Assembly (NCBI GenBank): GCA_028023455.1
Contig: JAQFVV010000042.1
Span: 7,585,922-7,649,921, forward strand
Reading direction: 5' to 3'
Source: Epiperipatus broadwayi
Lineage: Eukaryota > Onychophora > Udeonychophora > Euonychophora > Peripatidae
Length of the DNA stretch: 64,000 bases
The position numbers and the translations under genes are program-made. A model generated the notes under the pieces. It did not search any database. It had not been told where the DNA came from and saw only the letters and a program-made list of their open reading frames with translations. Position 1 is the stretch's first letter, and each line of letters begins with the position of its first letter. Positions 24,392 through 40,350 of the stretch are shown in pieces.

Positions 24392-26724
24392 GTATATGAG
24401 TCTATCTGACATGCATTTATATAAGCACAGACATACTATAGCATATGGGAATTGTCATATAATAATAAAAAAAAGCTATCACATTTTAATTATATGTAAA
24501 TGCACATGTACAATGTCCATATATATAAAAAAATATATGACATGAATTAAACTATTAATTAAACTCTTATTATTTTTTTATGTTAAATAAAAAATTACTT
24601 TAAAAATATTTATTCCTTTGACAGTCCTTCATACAAGTTTCCTTTTTTTTAACCAGTTACTCTTTAAAAAAATACTCCAGCAAGTCTTTTCTTTTCCAAT
24701 CTAGAAAGATTTTTAGAGTTTTTTTTTTTCATAAAATATACTAGAAATGCATCTTTTTGTTAAATAAAATTATTTACTTAAAAAAATTTGTAATTTAAAA
24801 AATTACATTTGTCATTTTCACTAAAGAAAATATTTAAAATAACTCACCAGCTATACTTTATATATATGACACAGTGCCTTTATCTATGCTTTTCTGTATA
24901 TAGCTAAAATAATGTGCATATAAACTAATTCTTCAGCAAGCTGATGGACTCTCTGGGTAAGCTGTTCCCTTCTAAACAGTAAACTGCCTTATTATCATCT
25001 TAAGGGAAAGGTATAATCTGGTAATTATTGATATACATACAGTCAACTCCATTTAATCTAAAATTGGATAGACTTCAGGCATACTGTCTAGTATGCAATA
25101 TGGGGTATATAGAATACAGAAAAGCTGGGTCTTGATTTCATGTGAATCCAAACTCTATCATTGTTACACTAGTAGCAGCATCTGGATCCACTATCTTGCC
25201 TTCATTGTAGTTCTGAAGAAATCTGTAAAAACTCTCAAAATCTCCCCTCTAATCTTTTTTCCAATATTTATAGTCAGGGTGGTGTGAAAATATACAGTAA
25301 TTAAAAATAAGTTTTTCCTACCTTGATTGAAAAAAGTTAATGACTTTTTCAATTCATCTTAATCCTTTGAAAAACAGTTTTGTATCAAAATATGTTATAC
25401 AAGCATTAATTACAAAAAAATTTGATAATCAAAGCAGATAGTAGAATTTTATAATTACCTACTTGTGACACAACTAACAGCTAACTAATTTGCATAAATT
25501 AGAATACATCTCATTACTATCATCTGTACTCGGCTATGAATATGAAGTCCAGGAACTTCGAAAGTGCTTAGCGCAGATAAACATAATTTTTACAATATTA
25601 AACTTCTCTAATCTAAGCTTGTTAGTGCATAATTATTGATACTATATATCTATTGTAACATAAAAACATGCTTATTTTAATTTCAAAATCAGAATTAATA
25701 AAATATTCATTAGATCTTTTTAAATGTTTAATTTATAATAAATTTGTTTTCCACTGTAATATAGAAAATATGTACAACATTTTTTTAACTGTATTTATTT
25801 CTACTTTTCCTGCCAACATTACATATATGCACACCTTACTATATTATTGTTTGCCATGAGACACATAACTGTCTCAATATATATATATATGTCTGTACAA
25901 GTGTGTGCTCACATGTTTTTAAGTTTTTTGGTTTTTATCAGTGCATTTCTCAATTCATGAATCATTGTCTATTAGTGCAAAAACTCAGAGCATTCTTTCT
26001 TATTATGCATGTATTCACAAACAACCTTATCTCACCAGCTGTGCAAGAAGTATCAAACATTTGAATCTACATGCCCTTGTTGAACAATTCAACATTTTTT
26101 TATTACACCATCAGTATGCAAGATAGGGGTTGGTTTTTATTCACTTCTAACCCTTTGTGGTAAGATTGAATAATTGCTCCATTGCAGAGTGATTTTCATT
26201 TTTTTTTAAGTTTTTATCAGTACATCTATTTATCCAACTCTACCATATCACAACTTTCCACCCAAAATTTTGACAATACTCTCTCAATATTGAAGCATTT
26301 TATGAGCACCATTCACTGATAAGATGTGTTTAGAAAATTTATTTTTAGTAATACTTATTTAAATCTAAAATTATTATGACATGACATTAATCTTTACGCA
26401 GACAACATACATATAACCTTAATGATAATACGTGTTTTCTTGATAAATATATTTTAATATATGTTCATTAGGCTAGCAAGAGGGTAAAATGACTAAACTA
26501 CTAGACAATGTTGATAATGTTAAACTAAATTTTTTAGATATATATTTAATATTATACATTAGTGGAAAAAGTTGATGCTGATAAACATATCATGCTATAT
26601 GTAGTTTATAAAAGATGTTATATTGATCTTTAAATAAGTTTAGGACCTATATCTGGACAATTAATTACATTATAATAATTTCTAGCCTAATAAATAATTA
26701 TTAATAAAATTATATTTATTTATA
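24392..26724. other. AT-rich DNA, nothing recognised
   Basis: 2.3 kb with several short chance frames (25093, 25668, 25941) and no recognised domains. It has T runs near 24640 and 24720 and an AT dinucleotide patch near 25880. Confidence 0.55.
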
Positions 26725-27753
26725 AAGACTCATTGTTATTAAACCATTAAACATCACATGATCACCATTTCTTATGTTTGCTCATAACTCTTATTAAAAC
26801 AGGCAAAACTCTCAATACAGTTGTGCCACTCAATGCAAGCCAGAGTAATCAATTGATGCCAGGAGGTTTGTGCATAAAATCCCTATCTAGTGCCTATTCA
26901 TCCAATATCTCCAGATTAGTTTTTGGCTTTTAGCCTTCGTTAGGGAGGAGCTTTGGATCTGAGAGCACTGCACCTAGATCTTAGGATTTAATGCAACCTC
27001 CAGCAGCCACCTTGTATCTCTACTTTACTACAAAACTATGAGAATAAATTGAAAACAATATTTTCAACTGAAGCTCATTAGCTTATATAGTCATATAGGT
27101 CTGTACCCATACATTTTGTGTCTGGTTCTTTAATAACCACAGCCACCACTATCCTATTAGTTAGGATTGGTATTAAACCACTGAACATCACATGATCACC
27201 ATTTTTTATACTTGCTTATAACCATTATTAAAACAGGCAAAACTCTTCATACAGTAGTGCTACTCAGTGCAAGCCAGAGTAATCAATGGATGTCAGAAGG
27301 CTTGTGATAAAATCCTTATCTAGTGTCTAGTCATATAATATCCCCAGACTAGTTTCTGGCTTTTGGCCTTTGTCAGTGAGGAGCCTTGGATCTGAGAGCA
27401 CTGCCCCTAGATCTTAGGATCTAGACCTATATGACTATATAAGCTAATAAGCTTAGATTGAAAATATTATTGTGCTTTCAATTTTATTTTCATAGTTTTG
27501 TAGTTAAGTAGAGATAAAAGGTGGCTGCTGGAGGGTTTCATTAGATCCTAAGATCTAGGTGCAGTGCTTTCATCCAAGGCTGCTCACTAATGAAGGCCTT
27601 ATGTCAGAAACTAGTCTGGGGATATTGGATGAGTAGGCACTAGATAGAGATTTTATGCATAAGCGTTCTGGCATCCACTGATTACTCTGACTTGCACTGA
27701 GTGGCACTACTGTATGGAGAGTTTTGCCTGTTTTAAGACTCATTGTTATTAAA
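26725..27753. mobile_element. R1 palindromic repeat, copy C, with flanking direct repeats
   Basis: The identical 19-base word AAGACTCATTGTTATTAAA lies at both ends (26725-26743 and 27735-27753), as expected for a target-site duplication. Inside, left arm unit 26744-27000 is followed by a linker (GGTTCTTTAATAACCACAG to about 27170). A second direct copy of the left unit follows (about 27172-27420), then the inverted right arm (27430-27735) ending GGAGAGTTTTGCCTGTTTT. The linker and order match copy B, so this is the family's real architecture. No ORF is present. A duplication of 19 bases is too long for common cut-and-paste transposons and suggests staggered nicking. Confidence 0.75.
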
Positions 27754-28367
27754 ATTGTCTAAGAATTATTTGCTAATAGATCAAGTCATAACTAAATGTA
27801 GTGGATAAGTAATGAATAATGATTGAAACATTTGAAAAGGATAGGGTGATCAACTAACTATGTTGATTCAGCAGAAATGTATTTTGGAAACCATTTACCT
27901 TTTTGTGAAGTTGTTATTCATTTGTTTGAAGTGGATAGCAGTGTTCAATAGAAGTTTTCAGATATATATACACACAGATGATATGGTTTGATCACTCGAG
28001 CCATCAACTGTGTGATCAATAAAATATTATAAAGCTGATTGTAGAGCTACTGTAAACACACTGATTTATAATACAGTTAAAGAGTAGAAAAAACAGGTAC
28101 GTATATAAAATTGAAAAATAAAAGTCAGAAAATTTTGAGTAATACATTTTTAAAAAAATTCTTCAAAATAAGAGAAACTTTGCATGTGTCAACATGTTTG
28201 TTGATACAATTTGTTTTTTCTTTAAGTATCTCAATGGTTTCTCTGATTTTATATTGGTAGAGAGAGTCATATCTGGATAAGATCCTAGTATTAAAGAAAT
28301 TAATGTTGTGACCCATAATTTTTGATTGAACAAAAAAACTGAGTCAACATGTGTATAATTATTGACT
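27754..28367. other. AT-rich DNA, nothing recognised
   Basis: No supported gene; a 63-codon minus frame at 28125-28316 has no recognised domain and ordinary local composition. Confidence 0.5.
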
Positions 28368-28585
28368 CACTATACATCACATGATCACCATTCTTTATCT
28401 TAAGATCTCGGTGCAGTGCTCTCAGATTCAAGGATCCTCACTGATGAAAACCACAAGCTAGAAACTAGTCTGGGGATATTGGATGAGTAGGCATTAGATA
28501 GGGATTTTATGCACAAACCTTACTGTATCAATTGATTACTTTAGCTCACACTGAGTGGTGCTACTGTATAGAGAGTTTTGCGTCT
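28368..28585. repeat. R1 palindromic repeat, copy D (half element)
   Basis: Opens with ACATCACATGATCACCATTC (left terminus), then jumps directly to the right-arm sequence (TCTCGGTGCAGTGCTCTCAG, GGATGAGTAGGCATTAGAT, GGTGCTACTGTATAGAGAGT). The left unit is therefore deleted. This form resembles copy A. Confidence 0.7.
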
Positions 28586-28983
28586 TGAGTGTTTTTAAAG
28601 CTAATGAAAACATTCCACTTTGATCTTGCTTTTTTTTCCACTAAATGATACTGCCAAAAAAATATCTATAATTGTGAAAATCTTCATATCAATATATATA
28701 AATTGTACTTTTTATGGAATTATAAATAAAGCTAATAGACAAAATAGATATTTAATGGCTTTGTAGCATAATAATTAGTACATTATTATGCAGTGCTTGT
28801 GATCCAATACTTAAACTCAGATGAAATTCCAATTTGTTTTTAAATTCACATTTCTCATATCTTAGGATTCTTTTTTCTAGATACATATCCATAATCAATC
28901 TAGAAAACCATTCAATTATTTGTTGACAAATGGTATATAATTATTGACAATTGAAATGTGAAATAATGAAATAAAACTTAAAA
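28586..28983. other. AT-rich DNA, nothing recognised
   Basis: No feature seen between R1 copy D and the solo LTR. Confidence 0.5.
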
Positions 28984-29746
28984 CTTTACAGTCATTTCTG
29001 ACTTTGCCTTTAGAAGTGGACTAGTCCAGATTTCTTCCTTATCGAATTGAGCCCACATTACCGTTATCCACTATGTAAACATGTAATAGCCAATCTATAA
29101 ACATGGCCAAAGAATAAAATATAAGTATGGACAATGTATAAACATGTATAAAATACTACCATTGGTTAGGCTTTCTGAATACAATTGCTGCCAGTAAGGG
29201 AGTGGATCTGGCATTAAAAAGTTGGCCTTTTTGGAGGCAAGCCAGAGAAAACATCTGTCTAACCTAAATGATATGTGCTCTTAAGAGAGAGAATGTTAGT
29301 CTACCCGAATGATTGAATATGCTCTCCATTGAAACCACTTCCAACAGTGAAGGTGTTTTGACTATATTCAGTACCGATACATCTACACAGTGAGGTAAGC
29401 CCTCGATAGAACTGGAAGCTGCTAAGACTATGGCAGACTTGAGACAAGCTGTCTAGTACAGCTGGAAGAGTCATTTAACAAGCTCACGGCAAGCTGTCCA
29501 GTGCAGCTGGAAGAGTTGAGACTAGAACTCACGAGGCAAGCCAATGTTTATAGCTGGAAGTGAATCCAGTCATTTGGCACAGCCAGCTCATTATTGACTA
29601 AGTTATATGTCAAATTGTACTTATTGATTGCATAATATGTATGTATATGTTTTTAATAAATTATACATATTAAAATTGTGAGTGTTCATATTTTTTGATA
29701 TTACTGTTGGTTTGAGTCTGACCCTGCAATTCAGCCAAACACAACA
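28984..29746 (+). mobile_element. Solo LTR related to the 50.6-52.5 kb element
   Basis: The start aligns with the LTRs at 50.56 and 51.80 kb (AGTGGACTAGTCCAGATT against AGTGAACTATTCCAGATT). The end, AGCCAAACACAACA, matches the 52.54 kb end AGAGCAAACACAACA. Internal features are a repeated AGCTGT-N5-ACAGCT-type palindrome (29448-29464 and 29492-29508) and a late AATAAA near 29655. No internal retroviral-type coding sequence flanks it, so it fits a solo LTR left by recombination. Confidence 0.7.
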
Positions 29747-32700
29747 TTTACCAACTGGTAATTGATTATCTTGGTGAGTATTCTATTGTTTGTACATAAA
29801 AAAGTGCTGGAGATGTTTTGCTTTGCAGTAGGCTACTTAAAAATATTTTTATTTTTATAGATTACAAGTTTAAATTAATTGAATTTTTTTCCACAATGCA
29901 AGTAGTTGGAAATGTTTCAGAAAATATTTTCAAATAAATTATTTTATATATTGGTTATTACTTTTTTTTTTCATTATAAATTTTTGAATGTGATTTTAAC
30001 ATTTTAAAATATTTTAGTACAGTATATAATAAAAAACTGGATGTTATTTATAAATATAATTTTTTAGTTCAAAAATTAATGTAATCCATAATAAAATTAG
30101 GGATATATTAATGCATTTTCGTAAAACTTTTATAACTAAATATTTTATAAATATGAATTAAATAATAATATCGCAATTTAAAATCATTGCATTAAATTTG
30201 TGTATATGTATATATTTAAAAATTCTATTAATCTTTTTATGGTGTTGTATTATTTTTTTCACATTGCTTCATATGCATTAATATATCATTTTTCTTTTGC
30301 TTTTTTTTTTTTTACAATATCTTTTATTAATGTTTTTTTATTTTATTTTCTATTGTTTTGACTGCCTAGAAATTAAAATTAAAAAAAAAAAAACACCATT
30401 AATAAAAGGTGCTATTTAAAAAAAAATGGTAGAAAAGAAATATGTTAATTTTTTAATAATTCTTAACATTTTGCCAATTTCATTCTCATTATTTGTACAT
30501 ATTGCCAGAAATAATTTCTATCATAATGTTAACTTCATTTTCATCAGCAGATCACTTATTTAGAAAATTTACCTAAATAAATATTAAATATGATATTTCC
30601 TTTATATATATTTATCTTTTCTGCAAGAAATCTATTATTTAATCTTACAAATATTTTTTGAGTCATACAAAAGTAGTCTAATAATTATATCACTTCTTCA
30701 AAATATCCTCCCAAATTTGCTATTTTCTAAAATGCCTTACGAAGATGATTGAAACAATTATAAATTTCCTTTTTTTTTATTGTAACAGGAGAAAATGAGT
30801 GTATGATAATTATATGATAAAATAAATAGTAATCCAGTTATAAATTAGCCACATATTGATTTGTCTTATGTAATGGGAGAAGCAGTCTGGCAACATGCAA
30901 AGTTATATAATATTATTGTAACTCATTTTTCAAATTACTAGTGATTCTTTGGTGCAACAAATATAATGGGAATTGGCCTTGGTGATTCAGTTCATTTAAA
31001 GATGTAAATCAGAAATGGGTATTTTAGCACTGGGTCAACAAATATAAATTGTTAAGACTGATGTACTTAACTTTTTAACTATTTTCAAAATATTGAATTA
31101 TAATACATAATAGTACTTACTTGAATTTTAAATTACAGCTAATGAGTGACTGAGTACTCTGCTCTATTTAGGCTTCTTTATTACAAAAATTATTCAGAAT
31201 ACTGGCTGTATTTCCAAGTATTATCTAACCTTAAAAATGCTGAGAAAAGATGTAATCTGTGAGAGATAGTTTTTATTTGCTTAAATCCATGATAAAGATC
31301 ATGATACTAAGTATTATCTTCTGATGAAGAGTTATCCTATATTTTTAATTTGAATCTTTCATATTTCTATTAGCTTTCAGAAAGCATATATATTGGACAT
31401 AATGGGTAAAACACTAATTGTTCTAATGAAATACATGAAAAAAAAATCTATATATGGGAATGAAAATATGCTAAGTTGGCAACAGTATATTTATTAAAAT
31501 AAATAACATAAATACTAAAGAATATCAATTACATATATTGTAAAGAAAAATATTCTAATAATGAATAAAATAAAATGAAAGATAAAAATGAAAAATGAAA
31601 ATAACTGTTTTGAATAGCTTACAGATTTAGTTACTGTCTCATAAAAAGAATATGTTTTTTTGACAAGCCAAAATTTATAATGGATAACATAAAATAATAA
31701 ACTGCTCATCCCACTAAACAACAAATATCATAAATGGAACTGACTATCAATAAATGCCCTCAGATTAGGTGACTGCAAATGTAATAAAAATATTATAACT
31801 GAGCAGGGCTAGTTGGCCTGCAAAAATGCATTACATATTTCAGCAACTACCTGCAATAAATATAATTATGAACCTGGTGGTTTTCCCCACTTATGTATTA
31901 CATATCTGGACAATTTAAATATACTGAGTAAATGTCATATTCAGGCAATTTAAAATAAAACTAATAAGGAAATGAGTTGATTACAATGACTTTATAAAAG
32001 TTTATGAATATCTTTGCTTGGCAAAGATGATGAAATTGATAAAATAATGTTTTACTTGATAGTGAGATATAACATGGAATGTACTATAGAATAAGATAAA
32101 ATAGATATTAATAATTCATGCAATAGTAAATCAAATCACCTAGGTTAATAATAACAATATAAATTTATTAAGATAAATATTAATTTATCTGTGGTGATTA
32201 AAATAAGCAATAATTTATAACAGCAATTAACATCATAGAATATACATTTATAATTCACTCACACTATAGTATAATTATATATGATTTTAATTTATAATTA
32301 AAATTATAAATGCATATAGTCAAGAAAGGGTTAACTATAGATTTTTTCACACAAGTAAGAAAATAAATATATACGGAAAAATTTTAATATTATTATCTAT
32401 TAAAGGAATAAAAATCAAGATAATAATTTTTATAAAAGTTATTTATAATTCAAACTAAGTTATACAAACATTATTTATGTTTTAATTGATCTTTTGCTTG
32501 ACTTGATTATTATTATTATTATTTAAGTTATTGAATGACAAACTTAAATTGCATGGTAATTAATACTATTACTTTAGAAGAAAGATTTTTTTATAAATAT
32601 TACCATTTTACTTTTAACTGTTACTGATAAGTGATTTTTTTTTTATAGTGTCTGTTACTACTAGCATATATAAAACTTCAATTTAACTTTCTTATCTTGC

Positions 32701-33240
32701 AGAATTTTTTTTGGCATCTTCATGCTAGCACACACATATGTAAGACTCTGTAGATATTTTATCCCTGAACATTATCCAATTGTTTTTCCTTTGTCAATTT
32801 ACAATCCAAATAGAATTTGCAATCTTAGATTCATGGCAATCAGCATAGCATTTTGTTGTTAATCATTTCATTTAAATCACAGACACCAAATGGGAGAAGC
32901 TCATATTTCCCATTTCCAAAGTTCTCTACTCGCAATTTCATTTTCTTTGCTATAAATCCAGAATTTATTTATAGACTAAGGTAAGGTTAAAAGACAAAAC
33001 TTTTTTTAAAGGAAAGAAAGTATGTCTTCTTCTTTCTGAAAATGTTTCTGTCTCCATAGCACACAAACAACACAATCTTTATTTTTAAAACAAGTTTTGA
33101 ACACGTGATTTCTTCTAATTTTAATAAAGCATTGTTGTCATCTGTTATAATTTAACAAAATATTATTTAAATTTTAACAAATAAATGATTCATTTATTCC
33201 AGATTTATTCAAAACATTAACATAATTTATTCAAACTGCT
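29747..33240. other. AT-rich DNA, nothing recognised
   Basis: 3.5 kb of AT-rich sequence with homopolymer runs (30301, 30380, 30770, 32637). Short frames such as 31515-31724 (minus) are hydrophobic and A/T-driven. No repeat family recognised. Confidence 0.55.
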
Positions 33241-33242
33241 TC

Positions 33243-34260
33243 AAACACTTTTTAGCAAAAACTCTTTATTTTTACATATACATACTCCTATGTTTCGACT
33301 GACCTGCAGTCTTATTCAGAGCTATGATATAATGAACAAAATAAAATAAAAAACATAACTATAATAACACCATAAAAAATTTAAACAATTAAAAACTAAA
33401 AACAATATAAAATATATATATTAAAAAACTGAAATAAATAATCAAACCCAAATAAAACAATATAAAATATAATCTACAACATAAATAGAAAATAAATATA
33501 AATTATACGTGTGTATTCCTAACTTTATACATATATACATTCAAGGACAACTATTAATCTAAATATATTATCTATTTTATTATTATTATTAACAATCTAC
33601 TAATTATCTCTATTCTTCATGAACTTAAACTTTATGGCTAGTAACTAAAATTCTTTTAATTTTAAATCAAATAATATTTATTATTTCCTTATTAATTTTT
33701 CTTTTAAAAATAGTATTTTATATTTATTATTATTTCTGAATATTTAAAACTTGTAAACATTATAATCTTTGAACTTACCAAGTCTATTTTGATCTTTTAA
33801 AAAAAGTTTTTTTTTTCAAAAAATTATCTTATACCATAGGTCCCTCTATTACATATTATTTAAACTAAACATATATATCCCCTACAACTCTTTATTTATA
33901 TATATATTATTTTATACACTTTAACTTTTATTATTATTATATAATTCTCATAAATTTATATTATACTGCTTTATATATATATTCCATACAACTTTATTTA
34001 CATATATATATATTTATTTTATCCACTTTAACTTTTATTATTATTCTTATATAATTCTCATACATTTTTATTATACTGTTTTATATGTAAATATTATGCT
34101 AAGTTTATTAATTTATTATTTTTCTATTATGTAATATCTATAAATACACCCACATTTATACTCCTATTTAACTTAAACCAGTTTTTATCATCCACAACTT
34201 ATTTATAAACAATTATCTCTTTACATATTTACCTCTATATATCTTATTTAGTAACTATAT
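33243..34260 (-). mobile_element. Penelope-like element, 3' region
   Basis: On the minus strand this follows the GIY-YIG coding relic and ends in the motif CTGAATAAGACTG...CAGTCGAAACATAGG (plus coordinates about 33286-33322). A tail with AATAAAGAGTTTTTGC and AAAAAGTGTTTGAAG comes after it. The same terminal motif forms both arms of the hairpin at 48.5 kb. Between the ORF and this end the DNA is A/T-rich and non-coding. Joining the two parts into one element is an inference from order and strand. Confidence 0.55.
33265..33322 (-). ncRNA. Hammerhead-ribozyme-like motif at Penelope end (tentative)
   Basis: The minus strand reads CTGA-A-TA, an extra A, then stem GACTG/CAGTC with a five-base loop, GAAA, then stem CATA/TATG with a four-base loop, then TA. 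This resembles the hammerhead order (CUGANGA, stem II, GAAA, stem III, UH), and PLEs are known to carry hammerheads. Deviations are the G8 position being T, an extra A before stem II, and a poor stem I. This copy is probably inactive. The assignment is speculative. Confidence 0.3.
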
Positions 34261-34803
34261 CTATACCAATCTCATCCTAATCCCAGAATCTCTATTAAAT
34301 TCTGGTTTTATCTTTCTTATTAATATAGCTTTTTTTATTTTCCTTTCTTTAATACTTTCTGTATGTAACCTCATTTTTATTGAACTTTGTGTAAATTTGT
34401 GTCCTGTTTCTTTTGTATGTATATATATCAGTGATTAATTATCTGCCATATGTTGTTTTAATCTTGTTTTTATAGAATTTTTTGTTTCTCCCACATATTT
34501 GTTATCAATCCCACTATCTAGACATTGTTTGAATTTTATCACATATACTCCATTAATTATTTCTTTATTATCTTTATTATACCCTATGTATTTGTTATCT
34601 TTCAAATTTAATAGTTTTTTTCTTTTTTTATTAACTATTTTTGTATTAATTATTCATTTGTATCTTTTATTAATCTTCTTTATTATTTTGTTAAACTTAT
34701 TCACTAAGATATTATTTGTTTTTATTCCTATATATCTATTTTCACATTTCTTTTTTCCTTCACTCTTTTTATTTATTTTATACTCTATTTTTTCAATACT
34801 TTT
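34261..34803 (-). pseudogene. Penelope-like element GIY-YIG endonuclease relic
   Basis: The minus-strand frame from about 34803 contains a Lys/Asn-rich linker, then GVYVIKFKQC, a spacer, NKYVGETKNSIKTRLKQH. It continues with HTKETGHKF, an E-R-K-I-K-K-A-I-L-I patch and KPEFNRDSGIRMRL, ending at stop 34261. This is the full GIY-YIG order: the GxY and YVGET strands, the catalytic R in KTRLKQH, the H...TGH motif, and the E of ER. In PLEs this endonuclease sits C-terminal to the reverse transcriptase. Two in-frame stops (near 34435 and 34658) break it, and no RT lies upstream; the coding sequence runs into a foldback instead. Confidence 0.82.
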
Positions 34804-35033
34804 TTAAATTATACATACAGGGAAACACACTCATTTTTAACTCATTGATTATTAAATCTTTTTGTTTATTATAGTCTTTTTTACCTGAACAATAATCAAT
34901 GAATTAAAAATGAATTGTTTCCCTATATATATATAATTAAAAGAAGTATTGGAAAAATAGAGTATAAGATAAATAAAAATGAAAAGAGTGAAGGAAAAAA
35001 AGGTGAAAATAGATATATAGGAATAAAAAATTA
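34712..35033. repeat. Foldback junction of two inverted Penelope copies
   Basis: Plus-strand 34891-35033 is the reverse complement of 34712-34854, with about 36 bases between. Each arm includes part of the PLE coding linker (AGTATTGAAAAAATAGAGTA and GAGTGAAGGAAAAAA) and a non-coding inner segment (GGGAAACA...TCATTGATTATT). The right copy breaks off after AGGAATAAAAA. Inverted partial tandem copies are a typical result of PLE integration. Confidence 0.8.
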
Positions 35034-35902
35034 ATTTCTGGATTCCCCATGCTTTTATTTCAAGTTAAATTTAAAAACTCCAATTGTGGTTGAAGAAACA
35101 ATTATTTTAGTTCATTTTAGTGCACATGTAATAAAAGCATTTAATATGAAAATTTTTAAATTTCTATTATTGCATAAAGCCTTTTTTCTAAATAAATTAA
35201 ATCTTGAAAGAAAATATATTGACTGTTTTTTTGAATCACAAATTAAAATAAACATCCTTTTCTTCCCATAGTTTTCAATAGTTTGATTGGAATTTTATCA
35301 ATTTTTGCTTATCTTAGCATTGTCCATAAATTTCATTTATCTTTTTCTAATAACACATGAGGCTTATTATTTTTTATTATAAAATCAGTTATATATTTCC
35401 CTGTTTAATTTAATACAATAGTAGATAGCTGAACTTGAGAGTTAATGATTCATGGATGGAAATTTAATTAGTCATGCCTAATGCTTGAATATTTGACAAC
35501 CTCATAAACAACTAACTGTCCAATTATTTTGTTTTTATAGACTATTCATCTTTTCAATACAATTTTACATTCTACTAGTTACTTATTATTTTTTATTCAT
35601 TTATGGCCTTGTTTTTCTCATCCAAAACCATTCTATTACAAATTAAAGCATATCCACTTTTTCTTTACAATTTTATTTTATTACATTTTCATTCAAAATG
35701 TAATTTTGTAACAGTATCTATTACATCTACTATATCTCAATTCACTATTAATTTTTATATTTTTACTATGTTGGGATTTATATTTTTCTAGTATTCTTCT
35801 TTCATCAATTTATTAATCTTGTCATTGTTAACCCAAAATATTTTTAGTTTCTTACTTTTGAAAAGTAATTAATTTATAGAGCACACAGAAAGCTTATGTA
35901 AA
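35034..35902. other. AT-rich DNA, nothing recognised
   Basis: Contains short frames at 35086 and 35603 without recognisable domains. Confidence 0.5.
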
Positions 35903-36070
35903 TAGTCTGAACAGGCCCTAACCTGTATTCAATGCACTTTAAAATTTGCAGTCATCAATAAAAGTTACTATCTTGTGTCGTGGTTTGGAAGATCCCTCTA
36001 TCGGCAAAATATGCTTGATTATTGCAAATTGTAAAGTGCATTGAATACAGGTTAGGGCATGTTCAGACTA
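35903..36070. mobile_element. Short TA-flanked foldback MITE
   Basis: Arms of about 58 bases (TAGTCTGAACAGGCCCTAAC then CTGTATTCAATGCACTTTA) pair with 36012-36070 with only a few mismatches, around a roughly 50-base loop. The outermost bases are TA on both sides, fitting a Tc1/mariner-type TA target duplication with TIRs starting GTCTGAAC. No coding sequence. Confidence 0.75.
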
Positions 36071-39532
<3,462 letters not shown>

Positions 39533-40144
39533 ATTAATTTAAATTCAGGTTTCTTAAAATTACATAAAATGATGTTAAAAGAAATTAAAGTGTTCAATGG
39601 AAAAATTATTATTTTCAAGTTAAGTTTAAAATATTTTATATAATACATCTTTACCATGGCAAATTTAATTTAATAAAATATATAAATATAACTTTATTAA
39701 AATCTGATCCATGTTTGATTAGCTTAAAGTGAACTAAATAGCTCTTGAATCATTTTATGATACTTATACCTATATAAAATTTTAATAATTTAATAAGAAA
39801 AGAAAAAAATAATGTTAGTAATTAAGATAAAAAAAAATATATGTAGAAATTAACAATACCTGTTGAATTAAAATTTATTAGTGAAGTATTGATCTAGTTA
39901 GTGTTTTTAAAAGGTATGGAGATAATAAATAATAGGTATTAGAAAATAGTAATATCTGAATGCATTAAATATATGTAAAATGCATTTCAGGTTTTATAAT
40001 TCCAAACATTTTACACTTCTTATTTTCAAAATGTATGTGTGTATACACTGCATATATATAATTTTAGTATATTGTTTTATAAAATTAGCATTAATATAAT
40101 ATATAGTAATTAGATGCTTATATACATCTTGGTATTTTCCTTTA
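39533..40144. other. AT-rich DNA, nothing recognised
   Basis: No supported feature. Confidence 0.5.
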
Positions 40145-40350
40145 AAGTTTGTGATGATGACATTTTACTTGTAATTAAAGGTTGGACTATTTTTATCATC
40201 TAATATTAATTGATAAACATCTCTTAGAAAAATTCAAATTTTACTAAGCTTTTCAAATACATTGCTATCTATTAGTAATAGCAAAATAGAGTAATATATA
40301 ACACAACATTTTTATTGATATTCATTCTTCATCAGGTATTTAAACCCTAA
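40145..40350 (-). repeat. R3: Penelope-like terminal repeat, copy 2
   Basis: The minus strand reads ACCTGATGAAGAATGAATAT, then AAATGTTGTGTTATATATTA, AATTTTTCTAAGAGATG, and TATTAGATGATAAAAATAGT. It is collinear with the plus strand at 20.74-20.98 kb but lacks that copy's hairpin stem and short tandem. It is older and more diverged. Confidence 0.5.

Noticed and set aside
34499-34807. 102-codon hydrophobic plus-strand ORF
   Set aside because: It is the antisense of the Penelope GIY-YIG coding region; the minus-strand reading has clear domain motifs.
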